This document shows, piece after piece, positions 1 to 11,911 of a stretch of DNA of 64,000 nt; position 1 is the stretch's first letter; each line of letters opens with the position of its first letter. The notes beneath the pieces were generated by a model, which did no database searches, was not told the DNA's origin, and saw only the letters and a list, made by a program, of their open reading frames with translations. The translations under genes were made by a program, and so were the position numbers. This DNA comes from Quillaja saponaria (taxonomy: Eukaryota; Streptophyta; Magnoliopsida; Fabales; Quillajaceae), in the NCBI GenBank assembly GCA_029379385.1, contig CM055611.1, positions 13,276,062-13,340,061 of the forward strand, given 5' to 3'.

Positions 1-1150
1 CCTAATCTGTATTGTTTACGAGGATGACCTTCATGTACACCAAATATGCTAAATGCCTTAATTTTGAATTAAATGTTGCATCTTGCTCATCCAATTTGTG
101 AAAAACTTTTTCACAATCAAAGTTGGCTCTAACATAGAATAAGTAGAATTCCATCAAGTTAGAACATCTAAGTTTGGGAGAGCCTTAGTAGTCAATTTGA
201 ACGCCTCTACACATTTTTAAATCTTAGTAACCTAGAAGGAAAAGCTTTCACATAATTCTGATTTTTTTGTAAAGATATGTTAATGTATTTCAGTCCATCT
301 CCACAATCAAATTTAGAATATGAGCACAACAACTAATGTGCATTAGTTCCCCTTACTAGACACTTTTATTCCAATCATTCACTTTTCTTTGTAAATACTT
401 TACTCCTATATTATTTGCAGAAGCATTATCTACTATCACATACAACTTTTTCTAGTCCAATTTGTAATTCTAACAAATAATCTTAAATGATTTTCCCTAT
501 TGTCTTATCTCTATGGTCATTGACTTGACAAAAATTAATAATCCTCTTATACAATTTCCATATATTATAAATAAAAAGGCATGCTAAACACAAATAGCTT
601 TAATTTTGGACAAATATCTAACAATCAGTCGTAAGAGACTCCCTAGGTTTATCAACCTTAAACCACCTTTTCAACTTTTGTTTTCCTATGAAATACAATT
701 GAAGGATATCTCATGCAATTGTCCACCTATAAGGTACGCCATTCTTGGACAAACAATACTTACAAACAACCTAAACCCTTCTCCTTTATCATGCTTGAAT
801 GGCAACTCATCTATGAATATATATTTAACCAATGCATCCCTACATACATTTTCATTATATTTCTCATTAACATATTTCACTCTACCCCCTTTATTTTTCC
901 CATAATTTTCCAAATCATACTTTTTGGCAAGTTGAAAAGCGAGAACTGTTTAACTAGCATCCCAATTTGGCAAGAATTGCTTAGGGAATTTTTTGCCTTG
1001 ATTCTTTAAGTGATGTGTAAAGTTACTTTTTCTATTTGTTTCTATATGACTAGCATACGAGACCCCACAATTCCAATTTCAACTGAACATTCCTTTTAAC
1101 TGAAAACTTCAAAGTAACAAGATTGTCATCTTGTCTACCGTAACTTCAAC
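1..1150 (-). pseudogene. hAT transposase remnant (BED finger to central region), runs off left edge
   Basis: Reading leftwards from about 1090, the minus strand encodes a BED-finger end (NCGVSYASHIETNRKSNFTH then HLKN and KKFPKQFLP). Then come DALVKYIFIDELPFKH with GEGFRLFVSIVCPRM, the conserved DELPF segment of plant hAT transposases. Further left are RGTNAH, a degraded histidine-cysteine stretch, and LDGILLIL*CSEPTL where the family has a WNSTY motif. Many stops and frame changes mean it is dead. The C-terminal dimerisation domain would lie outside the window. Confidence 0.78.
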
Positions 1151-3511
1151 AACATTCCTTTTTATAATTTTATAATTCAATAAGTTAAGGAGAATAACAC
1201 AATAATTTCTAAAATAAATTACTTACAAGCCTCCTTTCTTCAATTGTATAGTCCAATACAAATTTAATAAATTTTGGTACAGTATTACTCAACATGATAA
1301 CCTTAATCTAAAATACAAACCACATATAACAAAATATTAAAAATGCACAATCATCAATCAAATTCTAATATTCATCATAACAATTCTAAGTAGGAAGCAT
1401 CTATTCAGATCCATAAATTCATACAATGACCACCACCATCCCATTATCAAATTCTTCAATTAATCAACGTATCCACATTAATATAACAATATAATATATA
1501 TATATATATTATATTATTTTAATACAATTAACTTCAACAACATACTTATACCATAACTTTCATATCTTTCATCACCATCTAATTAGACATTAAGTAAATG
1601 AGAAACAACATTAATTTTAAGAAATTTTAATTTTCGATAAATCGATATATAATTTAAGTTTGGCTAGATACGACACAAAAAAGACTCGATACAACTAGCT
1701 ACATACACTAACCTAGTATTTTTGTTGATTTCTTTCAACCGATTCACAATAATAGGCAAGGTTTCCAAAATGGTATATCTATAGAAAAGGAGGCTAACAC
1801 CATTGAAAGGATATCTTTAGATTAATCCATTTTAATAAATTAAAAAATATATAATTTTTTTTTCTCTTTTAATAAATATTCATAATCCTACTTACTCACA
1901 TAAATTAAATATTTTTTAATAATTTAAAAATTAAAAATATTTAACTTCTTAATAATTATTAACTTCACTCAAAACTTACTTATATTTTATTTTTTAAAAA
2001 AATAGGACTCTATTACTTAACCATTTTATGCTTTAAGTAAATAAATAAAAAGAAAAACTCATTTGACATGTAGATAAAATATGTGTATGTGGCTTAGATT
2101 TAAAAATATTTAGAGAAATTAATAAATTTAAAACAAATTACCTCATTTTTTATATACATGACAATTCCAGCTATTACCCTACACCAACTATAATGTTTAA
2201 AGAAACTAATAAATTTTAAAAAAATTACCTAATTTAATTACATGTTCCAATACAATTTGAAAGAATTTCATAATTAATATCATATGAGAAAACTCAAAAA
2301 CAAAGATATTGAATGGTAAGTTGTAGAGTAATGAGTCTGAAAATTGTTCAAATTGCAATAATTTAAAAAATTGGAACTAACATTTGAATAAATAAAATAA
2401 CGTTGATAAAATGTGAATAACCCCACCATTGTTTGAAGCCGATTGTCAAAATAGGTAAAAAGGGTGGCATGTAGGATGAATTAGATATAAAATATTAAGT
2501 GTCACATGTTCTTTGATGAAATAAGACACGTCTATAAGGTATCCCAAACCTCAATTTGCACGTGAGGCATTGTAGGGTTGACCAATTAATTATCAATTAA
2601 CACATAAAACAATGAGAATGAAACACACACCTAAGCAGAACAATATGCATATTAGTTTGTCAGTAAAGGTGTTGCGACTTGCGGGTGACTTTACTCTAGA
2701 TATTGTTTTAGTTTATGATCTCTTCTATTTTGTTTGAGCATTTAATTGTTTATAATTTTCTAGCAAGAATATATCAAAAAAGAACTTAACACAGTTTTGA
2801 CTTTATATATTTTTCAAATTAATTAGAAAAAATAAAATAATTATAAAATTAGTTAAAATTTCAACACCTAAGTGAACATTTCTTATAATATATAAAATTA
2901 TGTGAGTATTTTTATTTTTTTAATAAGAAAGTATGAGAATTCATTACACTAGGCACTTGACATCCATAAATTAGAGAGACAAATCAAACTAAATAAAATA
3001 TTCAAAATTAATTTAACAATTAATAATCAACAATATTACATCACTTTGCATGTAAGGTGGGACAACACATCACAAATAAGAAATAATCACACATCTATCG
3101 ATAATAAGATTTAAACATTGATAATTAGACATGGATTTGATTCGATTCCGTTTTCAGAGAGTTCAGTAACCAATGTGAAAGTACGGTTATCATTCGGATT
3201 TGGTTATTTCAGTAGTTAGTAATAAGTCTTAACCGAATTGAATTGTGGTGCTTGGATTGGTTTAGTTTGGTAATTTCAGTTTAAAATGGGCTTGGTTATT
3301 GGGCCCCAAAAATTAAGCCCATTCTATTTTTTTTATTTAAAATTATTTCTTTTATATGTTTAGCCCACCAAAAAATATTGAAATAACCCTTTTTTTTATA
3401 AGAATATTCAATATCTATAATTTAGCTCAAAAACTAACGCCTAAATGTCTATAAAAACACTTATAAAACCAAATGTCCATTAAGAAGCAGAATGAAAGTA
3501 GCTTTAGCCTT
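1151..3511. other. AT-rich intergenic DNA
   Basis: No gene seen. It contains a short TA run near 1495-1515. Around 3120-3310 a stretch rich in TTGGTT/AACCGAA-type words resembles the ends of non-autonomous hAT elements; I could not find paired ends, so no element is called. Confidence 0.6.
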
Positions 3512-3516
3512 CATGT
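3512..3516. repeat. Target-site duplication, left (CATGT)
   Basis: Matches 6881-6885 exactly and abuts TG...CA ends. Confidence 0.8.
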
Positions 3517-6500
3517 TGTTATGCCCTTAAAACTTGATATATATATATATAAATAAATAAATCAAGCATTAGATGTAAAGTGTGAAATCTAATTATAAAA
3601 TCATAAATACGTAAATGAAGTAATTAAATAATAAGATATGAGAATTTGTTATAATTTGATAATTGAGAATATATTTTAAAAATTTTATGTATAATTTCAT
3701 ATTTTATAGTATAGAAAATCTTAACCAAAATTTTTTTAATTAATTGAGTAAGAGATAGATGTATATGTTAAGAGTTAATTTGTACCCTATAATCCTTATA
3801 TTGACCACTGTTGATATTTCATATTTATTGTTATTATCATTATTTAAATCTTTTTTTTTTCATTTTTTTTTCTTTGTTCTTTCCCTTTCCCACCGCCATA
3901 TCTTCTTGTCTTTTTCTTTTAGTCAAAGACCCTGTCCTCCTCTTCCTTGTTCTCGATTCTTCTAGTTTCTTTTCTTCTTGCTGGCAGTAGTGCTTCCAAT
4001 TTCCAGCAGATTGTTTGAGCTTTCTTGCACCTAAGCTTGGATGGATTTGAACCTTCCATGGATTGCTGCTGTGCTTGGAGCTGCTGTGGCTAGGTCCTCT
4101 TTTGCTTCCTTCATTTCTGGCCGTGAATCCCACAAGTTGGTGGCCAAGCTTAAGCCTTTAGTGAGTCAATTCATTTCGTCTCTTCTTGTGTTTGTTATAG
4201 TGACAGTTTGGCAGTTGTTGTTTCTGCTTTTGGTTTGGCCATTGAATGAGCTATGTTCTTAAATCTCCTCCTTTTAGTGTGAGTTGCTCTAGGAGGGCAA
4301 GAGTGTGTGGAAATTAAGACTAACATTAGGATTAATTAGTTCTTAGTTAGCTATTGAAAATTTCAGTTGTGCTTTGCTTCAGCTGCAACGTTTTCCTCTT
4401 TGATTTAGCTATCTTTTACTCAGGTGGCTGTAGTTTTTTTTGTTTGCTGGTTGGTAGGAAGTAGAAGTTGTGGTAGTAATATGTTATGAAAGACTTAAAC
4501 AAAAGAGGCTGGAGGAATTGTATTTATAAATCAAAGTTCATTAACAATAAACACATTAAATTGTCATTAGAATAGGAAATTTAGAATTTTAGTGTGTAAA
4601 TTTAGAATTTATATATATGTTTAGAGAACTTTAAATAATTACTTTGTGGATTTAATATTGATAGTAATATTATGAAAAGTTGATGGTTGATTCAATTTAG
4701 TGCGCCAAGTGGAATAAAGTATAGAAAAAAATGAGAGTTAAGTGGTTGTGAATGGTGCAGGGACAGATTTCGTAGGCAACAAAAACGTGGTATTTTGAGT
4801 GCTTTCAGGGAAGAATTAAATTAAGAGTTTAAAATATGAAATGTAGCTTAAGGTCTTGAGATATTGTCTGGGAAATTTTGTAGCTTGGTTCCAAATATGT
4901 TCTGAGTTATAGCTGTTAGACTCCAGCTAGGTCAAAATATGAAATGTAGCTTAAGGTCTTGAGATATTGTCTTCGAAATTTTGTAGCTTGGTTCCAAATA
5001 TGTTCTGAGTTCTAGCTATTAGACTTCAGCTAGGTCAGGCAAAATTCGTAATACTTTGTTTTTGGTTCATGTAAGAAATTGAGTGGGTTAATGACAGATT
5101 TTAGGAAAAGTTTCTAAATAATAAAGATAGACATACTTGTTTATTAATAAACCCAATAAACGGAATCGGATTTTGTTTTTCCTAGGGAAATTTATGTTCA
5201 ATTAACTACGATTAGGTGAAAGTTGTCAAAAATCTTGCGTGTTACAGAATTTGATGCAACTTCAAACAATAAACTGTATTGATAGACAAATCCAAAAATT
5301 ACAAATGATATACCATTATAAATTTACATGTGTCTAGTATTTTATAAATTTTACGAAACTGAATTTGAAGTTTCACGGAGAAAAATATGACCATTAAAGT
5401 GGACATTGGTCCAAACATCAAGTTGGGACAGCTTTAACATTTTTAACACACTAAATACTTTCTATTTGTTTTTTAATGGTTTCTCCTATTATATGCTTTG
5501 TCAAGATATTTAAAAGCCCTCTTCATTGATAACCTTATCACCTAAAGTCTAATCCATATTAATTGATATGTAATAGTTTAAAGGAAAACTTTCATAAATA
5601 AACCTATATAAGTTAAGATATTAGTTTAGTAAGTAAAAGAGGATAACAATAACGTTTATAAACTAAGTAGTATTTAGAATTATAAATTTCAGTTCCGGAT
5701 TCCAATGTGAACCTGATGAGACGGATGGACACAAGTATGAGTGACGATTGAAATGGGTAACAAGTGAGTGGTTAATTGCTGCCTTCAGGGGCTAGATTAA
5801 TATGTGTGATTATATGTTTATTTGAATATGTGTGATATATGAAAAGTAAGCTAGTGGAGTATTTCAGTAATTTGCTTGAATAATGTTTGTTTGATATTGG
5901 TTACTGTGATTGACATTGATTGTGTTTGATAAGGGCCAACTCGTGAACATTTTCTGAAAAATGATTTTCATCTCTGAAATTAAGATCCAGGTGCACCTAG
6001 GATACCCTGATTTAAAATCATGAGAAATTATGATTCTGATAAATGTTTTTTTTTAAATTGAGTGCTTAGCCCCAATGGGATGGATTGTGTACGGAGATTA
6101 ACTTGTTGTGCGGGCGAGTAAATGCCAGGTAGGGGGTGATAATGTTGTGCGGGGCTGGGTCACTCGTTGGCCCTTTGGTTGTTTTGTTTGATATCATTGT
6201 TCTGATAAATTTGTGATTTTGTGTATCATATGAATTGTGAATTTGTGAAACCTACAATATGTATGTGTAATGTGAAATGTTATGTGAATCATGTTATATG
6301 ATGTTAATATATATGTGATATGCTTGTGTGGTGTGATGCTATTACCCTTTGGGTACGATTTTCTACTCACTGAGTCCGTAGGACTCACTCCTTTCCTATG
6401 GTTTATTTTTTAGTAGTAGGACTTCAAAAGAAGTTAACTGCTAATATGAGATTTTGTTAAGGATTTGACAACAAGGTATGTCTCGGAATCTCATACTTGA

Positions 6501-6880
6501 AGTTAAGGATGAAAGTTTGCAGTCACATTAGAACTGTGGGTGTCAAATGTGGTATGATGTAATATTCTGGTACTTGTTTTGTTGATGATGTGAACGGATC
6601 AGAGCTCCTTATGGTCTTTATATTATGTTGAGTAATAAAAAGAATTTACAGGACTGTATTTTAAGGCATGTTCCATATTGTAAAGGACCTCTGCCAAAAT
6701 TTTCAGTAAATATGATTTGCTATAATCAACAAACTTTTAAATGTTAATTTTTGTCTTTATAATTTCTTGGTTTTATTCATTGGTGAGTCAAGAGTCATGG
6801 TCATTCTTTATTTGAGTCAGGGTTACAGAGGTTTGGTTACCACTCCTCTGGCCAATCATGCCTCAATGAAGGGTGTGACA
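3517..6880 (+). mobile_element. Solo LTR of a long-LTR Gypsy chromovirus family, copy 1
   Basis: Begins TGTTATGCCC, ends GGGTGTGACA, and is flanked on both sides by CATGT (3512-3516 and 6881-6885), a perfect 5-bp target-site duplication. Its right third (GCATGTTCCA..., a GGTTAC...CCTC block and ATGCCTC...) matches three other LTR copies in this window. The pyrimidine-rich stretch near 3850-3970 corresponds to the same region in the others. At 3.36 kb it is longer than its relatives and includes a 103-bp tandem duplication. No internal coding region is present, so it is a solo LTR left by recombination. The short ORFs at 3759-4262 are not conserved between copies. Confidence 0.85.
4831..5036 (+). 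repeat. 103-bp tandem duplication inside solo LTR 1
   Basis: Two head-to-tail copies (4831-4933 and 4934-5036), both starting AAAATATGAAATGTAGC, with only a handful of mismatches. It is not seen in the sister LTRs, so it arose after this copy split from them. Confidence 0.9.
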
Positions 6881-6885
6881 CATGT
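6881..6885. repeat. Target-site duplication, right (CATGT)
   Basis: Matches 3512-3516 exactly. Confidence 0.8.
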
Positions 6886-7939
6886 GTTATAGTTAGAAAT
6901 GATTAATGCAAAATAAAATCCGCATAATCTTTAAACAAGCAGGAAATAGGCTTGCTTTATGCACTACAAGGTCAGACAGACAAAACACTAATGAGAATAA
7001 CGAAACGATTGATATTATCTGCATAAAGCCAGAAACATCAGCAAAAGCTATCTCCTTTATCTACAACCAAGTATACAATGGAGATTACAAGTTGTAATCC
7101 TATAACACAGACACATGAAAATTCACATTAAAACACACACTTAAACTGTAACCTACTCAAATAATAGTCTTACAAATAAACTACTTAAATAGTAAACTAT
7201 ATCCACAAAATCAACTTAAATGCATCCTAATTAAACAAAAGGCATAAATATAATTCAATCCATTTTCCGTGATGCACCAAACTGGCCTTCATATCATTAG
7301 TAAACATCATATTGAAGTACACACAAAATTTGCAATCATCATTGCACAAAAGACAAACACATCAATGAAGATTGTAGATTGTAGGCTACAAGCCTTTAAC
7401 ACACTCACACATGCACTCACACCTACAACACACACTTAAACAAACTACTCAAACTGTTAAGCATGTATATTAGCTGCAAAACACTCTTAGACACTCAGTT
7501 ATGTTCTACTTAACATAACGGCCCTACTTAAAATGTTAAAAAATATTATTATAAACTAACAACATAAACAGTAAGAAATATCCACAAAATGAACTTAAAT
7601 GCATCCAAGGAGCCACAAAAATACAAAATGAACATAAATGCATCCAACATGGAAAAAATAATGTTGTGTCATCTACCAAACCAGCCATCCTTCATATCAC
7701 CTTAGTGATATCTGAATATAAAAATTAAAATCAAATTAAAACTTAAATGACATGAATCTTACTTATTTGAAAATTTCACCATTTGTCAATAAGCAAGGAA
7801 GAACTCTTTTTATGCATGGAAGTTGAAGCCTTTAACAATAATAATAAAACTTATAATATATTTAAAAGTAATTAACCAATGAAAGTTTAAAGATACTTGT
7901 AATTTCCTTTAAACGAATAAGCTCTTCTAATTTTTTTTT
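6886..7939. other. AT-rich spacer with a loose direct repeat
   Basis: No gene. The phrase ATCCACAAAAT.AACTTAAATG with a following CACCAAACTGGCC-like block occurs at about 7200-7290 and again, diverged, at about 7570-7690, which suggests an old duplication. The 63-codon ORF at 6906 has no family likeness. Confidence 0.55.
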
Positions 7940-8540
7940 ACTTTCAATAGTGTGAATGGTAGGGCCTCACCAATTATGCAATCACATAAAGCATTTTGTA
8001 GTCTCCTAATTTAAAAAACTTTTAAAATAAAAAAGAACACGACCTAAAGCTAAAAACAGATTCAGAAGCCATAATAGACACTGAAATTGCTAAAACATCA
8101 TGAGCAATTATGGATAGAACCCCAAACTTCCTAGCAGGCCTTCCACCATAACAGAATGTTAAAACCAGCCTTCTCTTTAACAGTGTCCTAATCTAAGTAC
8201 ATATCCAACTCTGATTTTTTCACTGAATTAACTCTATACCTCTTATGTTCTTAGCTCATCCAATTATCCACTGCACTTGGAAAAATATCTACGTCATTTA
8301 AGTCTTCAACACCCGAAACATTACATTTAACACTTTTATCATTTTTGTTTTCATCATAAATTGAAATGCATTCGCTATAAGCTTCATACAATTTCACCAC
8401 AGACTGCTAAACTTTTTTAACCCATATCAATTGCAAAATCAATTGGGTAAGAAGTTTCAAAGATATATCACATGAATCCAATCTTATAATGAGGATCAAG
8501 AATTACAACAATGAAAATCATAGGATTGGCTTTCTTAAGA
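7940..8540 (-). pseudogene. hAT transposase C-terminal remnant
   Basis: On the minus strand, leftwards from 8540: NPMIFIVVILDPHYKIGFM (family: NPM..VVLDPRYK). Then comes KSELDMYLD*DTVKEKAGFN followed by LLWWKA. After one frameshift there is KFGVLSIIAHDVLAISVSIM and ASESVFS, which is the hAT dimerisation domain. Stops and the frameshift make it non-functional. It is separate from the fragment at the left edge. Confidence 0.85.
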
Positions 8541-8800
8541 CTTCCTCAATTATAGACATATTACATATTAAAAGAAAAAAAAAATGAAATGAAAGAATAC
8601 AAAATCCCATGTGGCATTATTAAGAATCAAAGAATATGGCAGGAGGAGCTCTTATCATATTCATGTCATGTTGCATATGCTTTATCTTGTTGACAAATTA
8701 TAAAACGAGAGATAATTAATTAAAATAACTATCATTGCCAACAAGAGATGCTTTATCTTTTTAATTATTAGTATGGCCAATTGATGCTTTATCTTGCTGT

Positions 8801-8853
<53 letters not shown>

Positions 8854-9616
8854 TTTATCTTTTTAATGATTATTGAGGCTAATTAATTATGTGTAGTCTA
8901 TATGTATGTATGTAGACAATAGAAAAATGAAATAAGAGATGTAGTGTATATGATACTAGCAAAATGAAAAGTGGTAACGAAGATGGAAAGAAGAAGAAAA
9001 GTACTATTGGGGTTTATAGATTGCTTAAGGTCTTAAAAGTTACATATTGTCTTAGCTGTCATTTTCTTAGTCTTATAAGTAACTAACCTGTAAAATGCTT
9101 AAAGTCATAGAAGTAACATATTTTCTACTTCTTCTTTGAAAAAAGCACTTTGAATCTTTTTTGCATATGTTATGTTTTGATTAACATATGTGATATGCTA
9201 GACTAAATCAAAAATCCAACAAAAAGATTAACTTTGATTTCCAAATCATTGGAGAAGTTACTGATTTTCTAGCCTTGTAGAAATCAACAATTTGTTTCAA
9301 TGTGTTTTTCTATTTGTTGTAACTGCATAGAAGTAAGAGTAATTTCAAGAAAGAACCTATGTGATTTGTTATTCTTTAAGGATGTAAGAAAGCATAGTTA
9401 AAATATTCACCGAAATCTGGTTGTTTTCCATTTAGCCTTCCATATGTTTCCTTTAGTAAACAATTTACAAGAAAACATGACCTCTACTAGCAAAAATAAA
9501 ATAAAAAGAAAAACAAAAAGAAGAAAATATTCAACTTTGCTGACTCAGTTATCTTTACTTCTAGTAGCATCTCTTTTTAAAAAATGGATGAAGTGCCTTT
9601 GTGAGTGATTTAGTGC
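8541..9616. other. AT-rich spacer with a microsatellite
   Basis: No gene seen. It holds an (AT)n run at about 8804-8851, flanked by repeats of GCTTTATCTT (8749, 8784, 8852), so the dinucleotide expanded inside a small direct repeat. Confidence 0.65.
8804..8851. repeat. (AT)n microsatellite
   Basis: About 24 uninterrupted AT units. Confidence 0.95.
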
Positions 9617-10655
9617 CATTGTGTTATAACCCAATATTAAAAACATGAAATTAGAACAAATTGGTGCAACTCTTGATCATAAAAATAAATTCAAGTATAT
9701 GAAATGAATAAACAATATACCTATATGTATACATAAAGAATATTATATATATACAATTAATTTAAATTTAGTTGACTTGGATTTTGACTTTATCTTATGT
9801 AAATTGTATTGATAATTAAGAATAAACATGCACCACCAATTTAAAATTTGGATTTTGACCACCCTTTTCATTTTTGTCTTTTCTTTCCTTTATTCTTTTT
9901 TTTTTCTTTCTTTTTAAGCCTTCCACCACCTCTGTTTCTTTTCTTGTACATCCCTTGCTCTAGAAAACTCGATGCTTGTTCCTTCCTGGCCAAGCACCTC
10001 TTGTCCTTCAGCATTATATTTCTACAAGCCCCACTCTTCTGACTCCAAGTGTGTTGGGCTTGAGTATGGATGAAACATTGGCTCAAGCTCCTCTCAATAT
10101 TGGTACACCTCCAAAATCATCCATTGATTCTTAAAAGCTTCAAGAGCTAGTCATCAAGAAATCTAGGAAATTAATTCTAGTGACACCATCCTTGCTAAAA
10201 TCCTTGGTATCAATATATTTTTGTGCATTGCGTTGAATATATTGGCATAAGAAACTCTATTATTGGTTTTGTTCCTTTCTCCATGACTCAACTCTTCTCT
10301 GAAGGGAATTCTTCATTTTTTTTCTTTTTGGAGTTAATTTGAAACTATTGATGATTGAGAATGAATTAGGACTTTGGTACTAATTATTTGTTTGATCATT
10401 GGTAATCTTACTCAGTTAATTTATCACCATTGAGTTCATTTAGCAGTAATTAACATTTTTAAATTTAAATAAAAGATTGAATTTGATTTGACTTCTTAAC
10501 ATATATTATTTGGGTTGATTAGCTAGATTAGAGGTGTGACTTCGGTTTCTCTAGGAAAGGAAAAAGGGATAAATGAAATGAGTAAATGTGTTAAGTAGGT
10601 TGTCTTAAAAGGGATTGTTTATATATATAAAAAAGGTTCTTGTGAAGGCAGTAAA

Positions 10656-10663
10656 CTTGTAAG
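10656..10663. repeat. hAT target-site duplication, left
   Basis: CTTGTAAG, identical to 11904-11911. Confidence 0.9.
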
Positions 10664-11903
10664 TAGAGATGGCAATGGGCCGGGTCCGGCCTGACCCAGT
10701 CCCGACCCGTTATTTACTCATACACAATATGGACCCGAAAATGAGACCCATCTTAGACCCATTATTTTATGGGTATACCTGGACCCAAACCCAGACCCAA
10801 TGGGTCTGCCCATATACCCAAATTTTTTTCTTTTTCTTTTTTTTAAAAAACTATGTTCTACTAATTTAAAAAAAAAAAATTAGTAGAACATAGTTTTTTA
10901 AAGAATTGGTTTACTTAAGCCACATTAAATTTTGGTCACTTGATATAATTTAATACTCTATGTTTACTTAAAATGACAAAAGAGAGCAAAATTTCATTGC
11001 TAGCTACTCCGCATTTCAAATTAACTATGCAAGCTAAAACACACAAAATAAAATGAAATATAATACTTGTATTAAAGAAGCTAATATTTTTTGTTCAAAA
11101 TTTCAATTTCCTTCTTTGTCCAAATATCCTCAAGTACCAAACAGTTTAAATATTTTCTTGCAAATACATATAAATGTTGTCCCAATTTATTACTAATTTT
11201 GTCTAATGTTATTTAGTGACACGTAATTAAAATCTTGATTACCCTTAAAAAAAATAGAAATGAAATCAATTGAATAACAATTTCAACTGAAAATTTCAAT
11301 GAAAGAAATAGAAAAATTGGGTAATAAATAAATTATATTATTGGGTCAATAGACATTTTAAAATCTTAACTCATGTGACATGCTTGTGCATATAAAAATC
11401 GTTAAGCTTAACTATAAATTTTAACATTTTGGATAAATTACAAATCATGTATAATAATACCGGTGCAATATCTTGATTCGAATATTCGATAAAAAAATAA
11501 CAACATTAGAAATTGAGTGGTACTTGAATGGATGAGAAATTGATCCTAGACCTATGATTTGTAAATTCTCATCAAATCATGAATTTTCAAAAGTAATATT
11601 CCCCATTACATTTTCAAAATTTTTAAATTTAAAAATCAAATTCCCATATCAAAACTATTAATACTAAATTATTTTTCTATATGATAAAATTTTGATACTC
11701 AAGTCATAACAATATAAATTTTAATATTATTAAAAAATTTACTTAGACCTAGTGGGTCCTGGGTTTTGCCCAGATCCAACGGGTAAAATATAAAAATACC
11801 CAGACCTAGACTTATTAAAGGCCCATTAAGAGACTCATTAGGAGACCCATTAGGGTCGAGTAAGGCCGGGCCTGACTTCGACCCGGCCCATTTGCCATCT
11901 CTA
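10664..11903. mobile_element. Non-autonomous hAT element nested in solo LTR 2
   Basis: 1,240 bp bounded by the 8-bp duplication CTTGTAAG at 10656-10663 and 11904-11911, the length made by hAT transposases. The ends are inverted repeats beginning TAGAGATGGCAA and ending TTGCCATCTCTA. Similarity runs about 35 bases inward through the GGGCCGGGTC words. The interior has no transposase; it holds AT-rich filler and a 26-bp perfect palindrome. Subterminal GACCCA/TGGGTC words repeat near both ends and could serve as transposase binding sites (inference). Confidence 0.92.
10842..10902. repeat. 26-bp perfect inverted repeat (hairpin)
   Basis: Arms 10842-10867 and 10877-10902 are exact reverse complements around a 9-base poly-A loop; the core is CTATGTTCTACTAATTT. 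It lies inside the nested hAT element. Confidence 0.93.
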
Positions 11904-11911
11904 CTTGTAAG
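11904..11911. repeat. hAT target-site duplication, right
   Basis: CTTGTAAG, identical to 10656-10663. Confidence 0.9.

Noticed and set aside
3759..4262. ORFs of 60 to 97 codons with hydrophobic starts near 3759 and 4041
   Set aside because: They are inside a solo LTR and not conserved in sister LTR copies; the pyrimidine-rich strand gives Phe/Leu/Ser-rich open frames.
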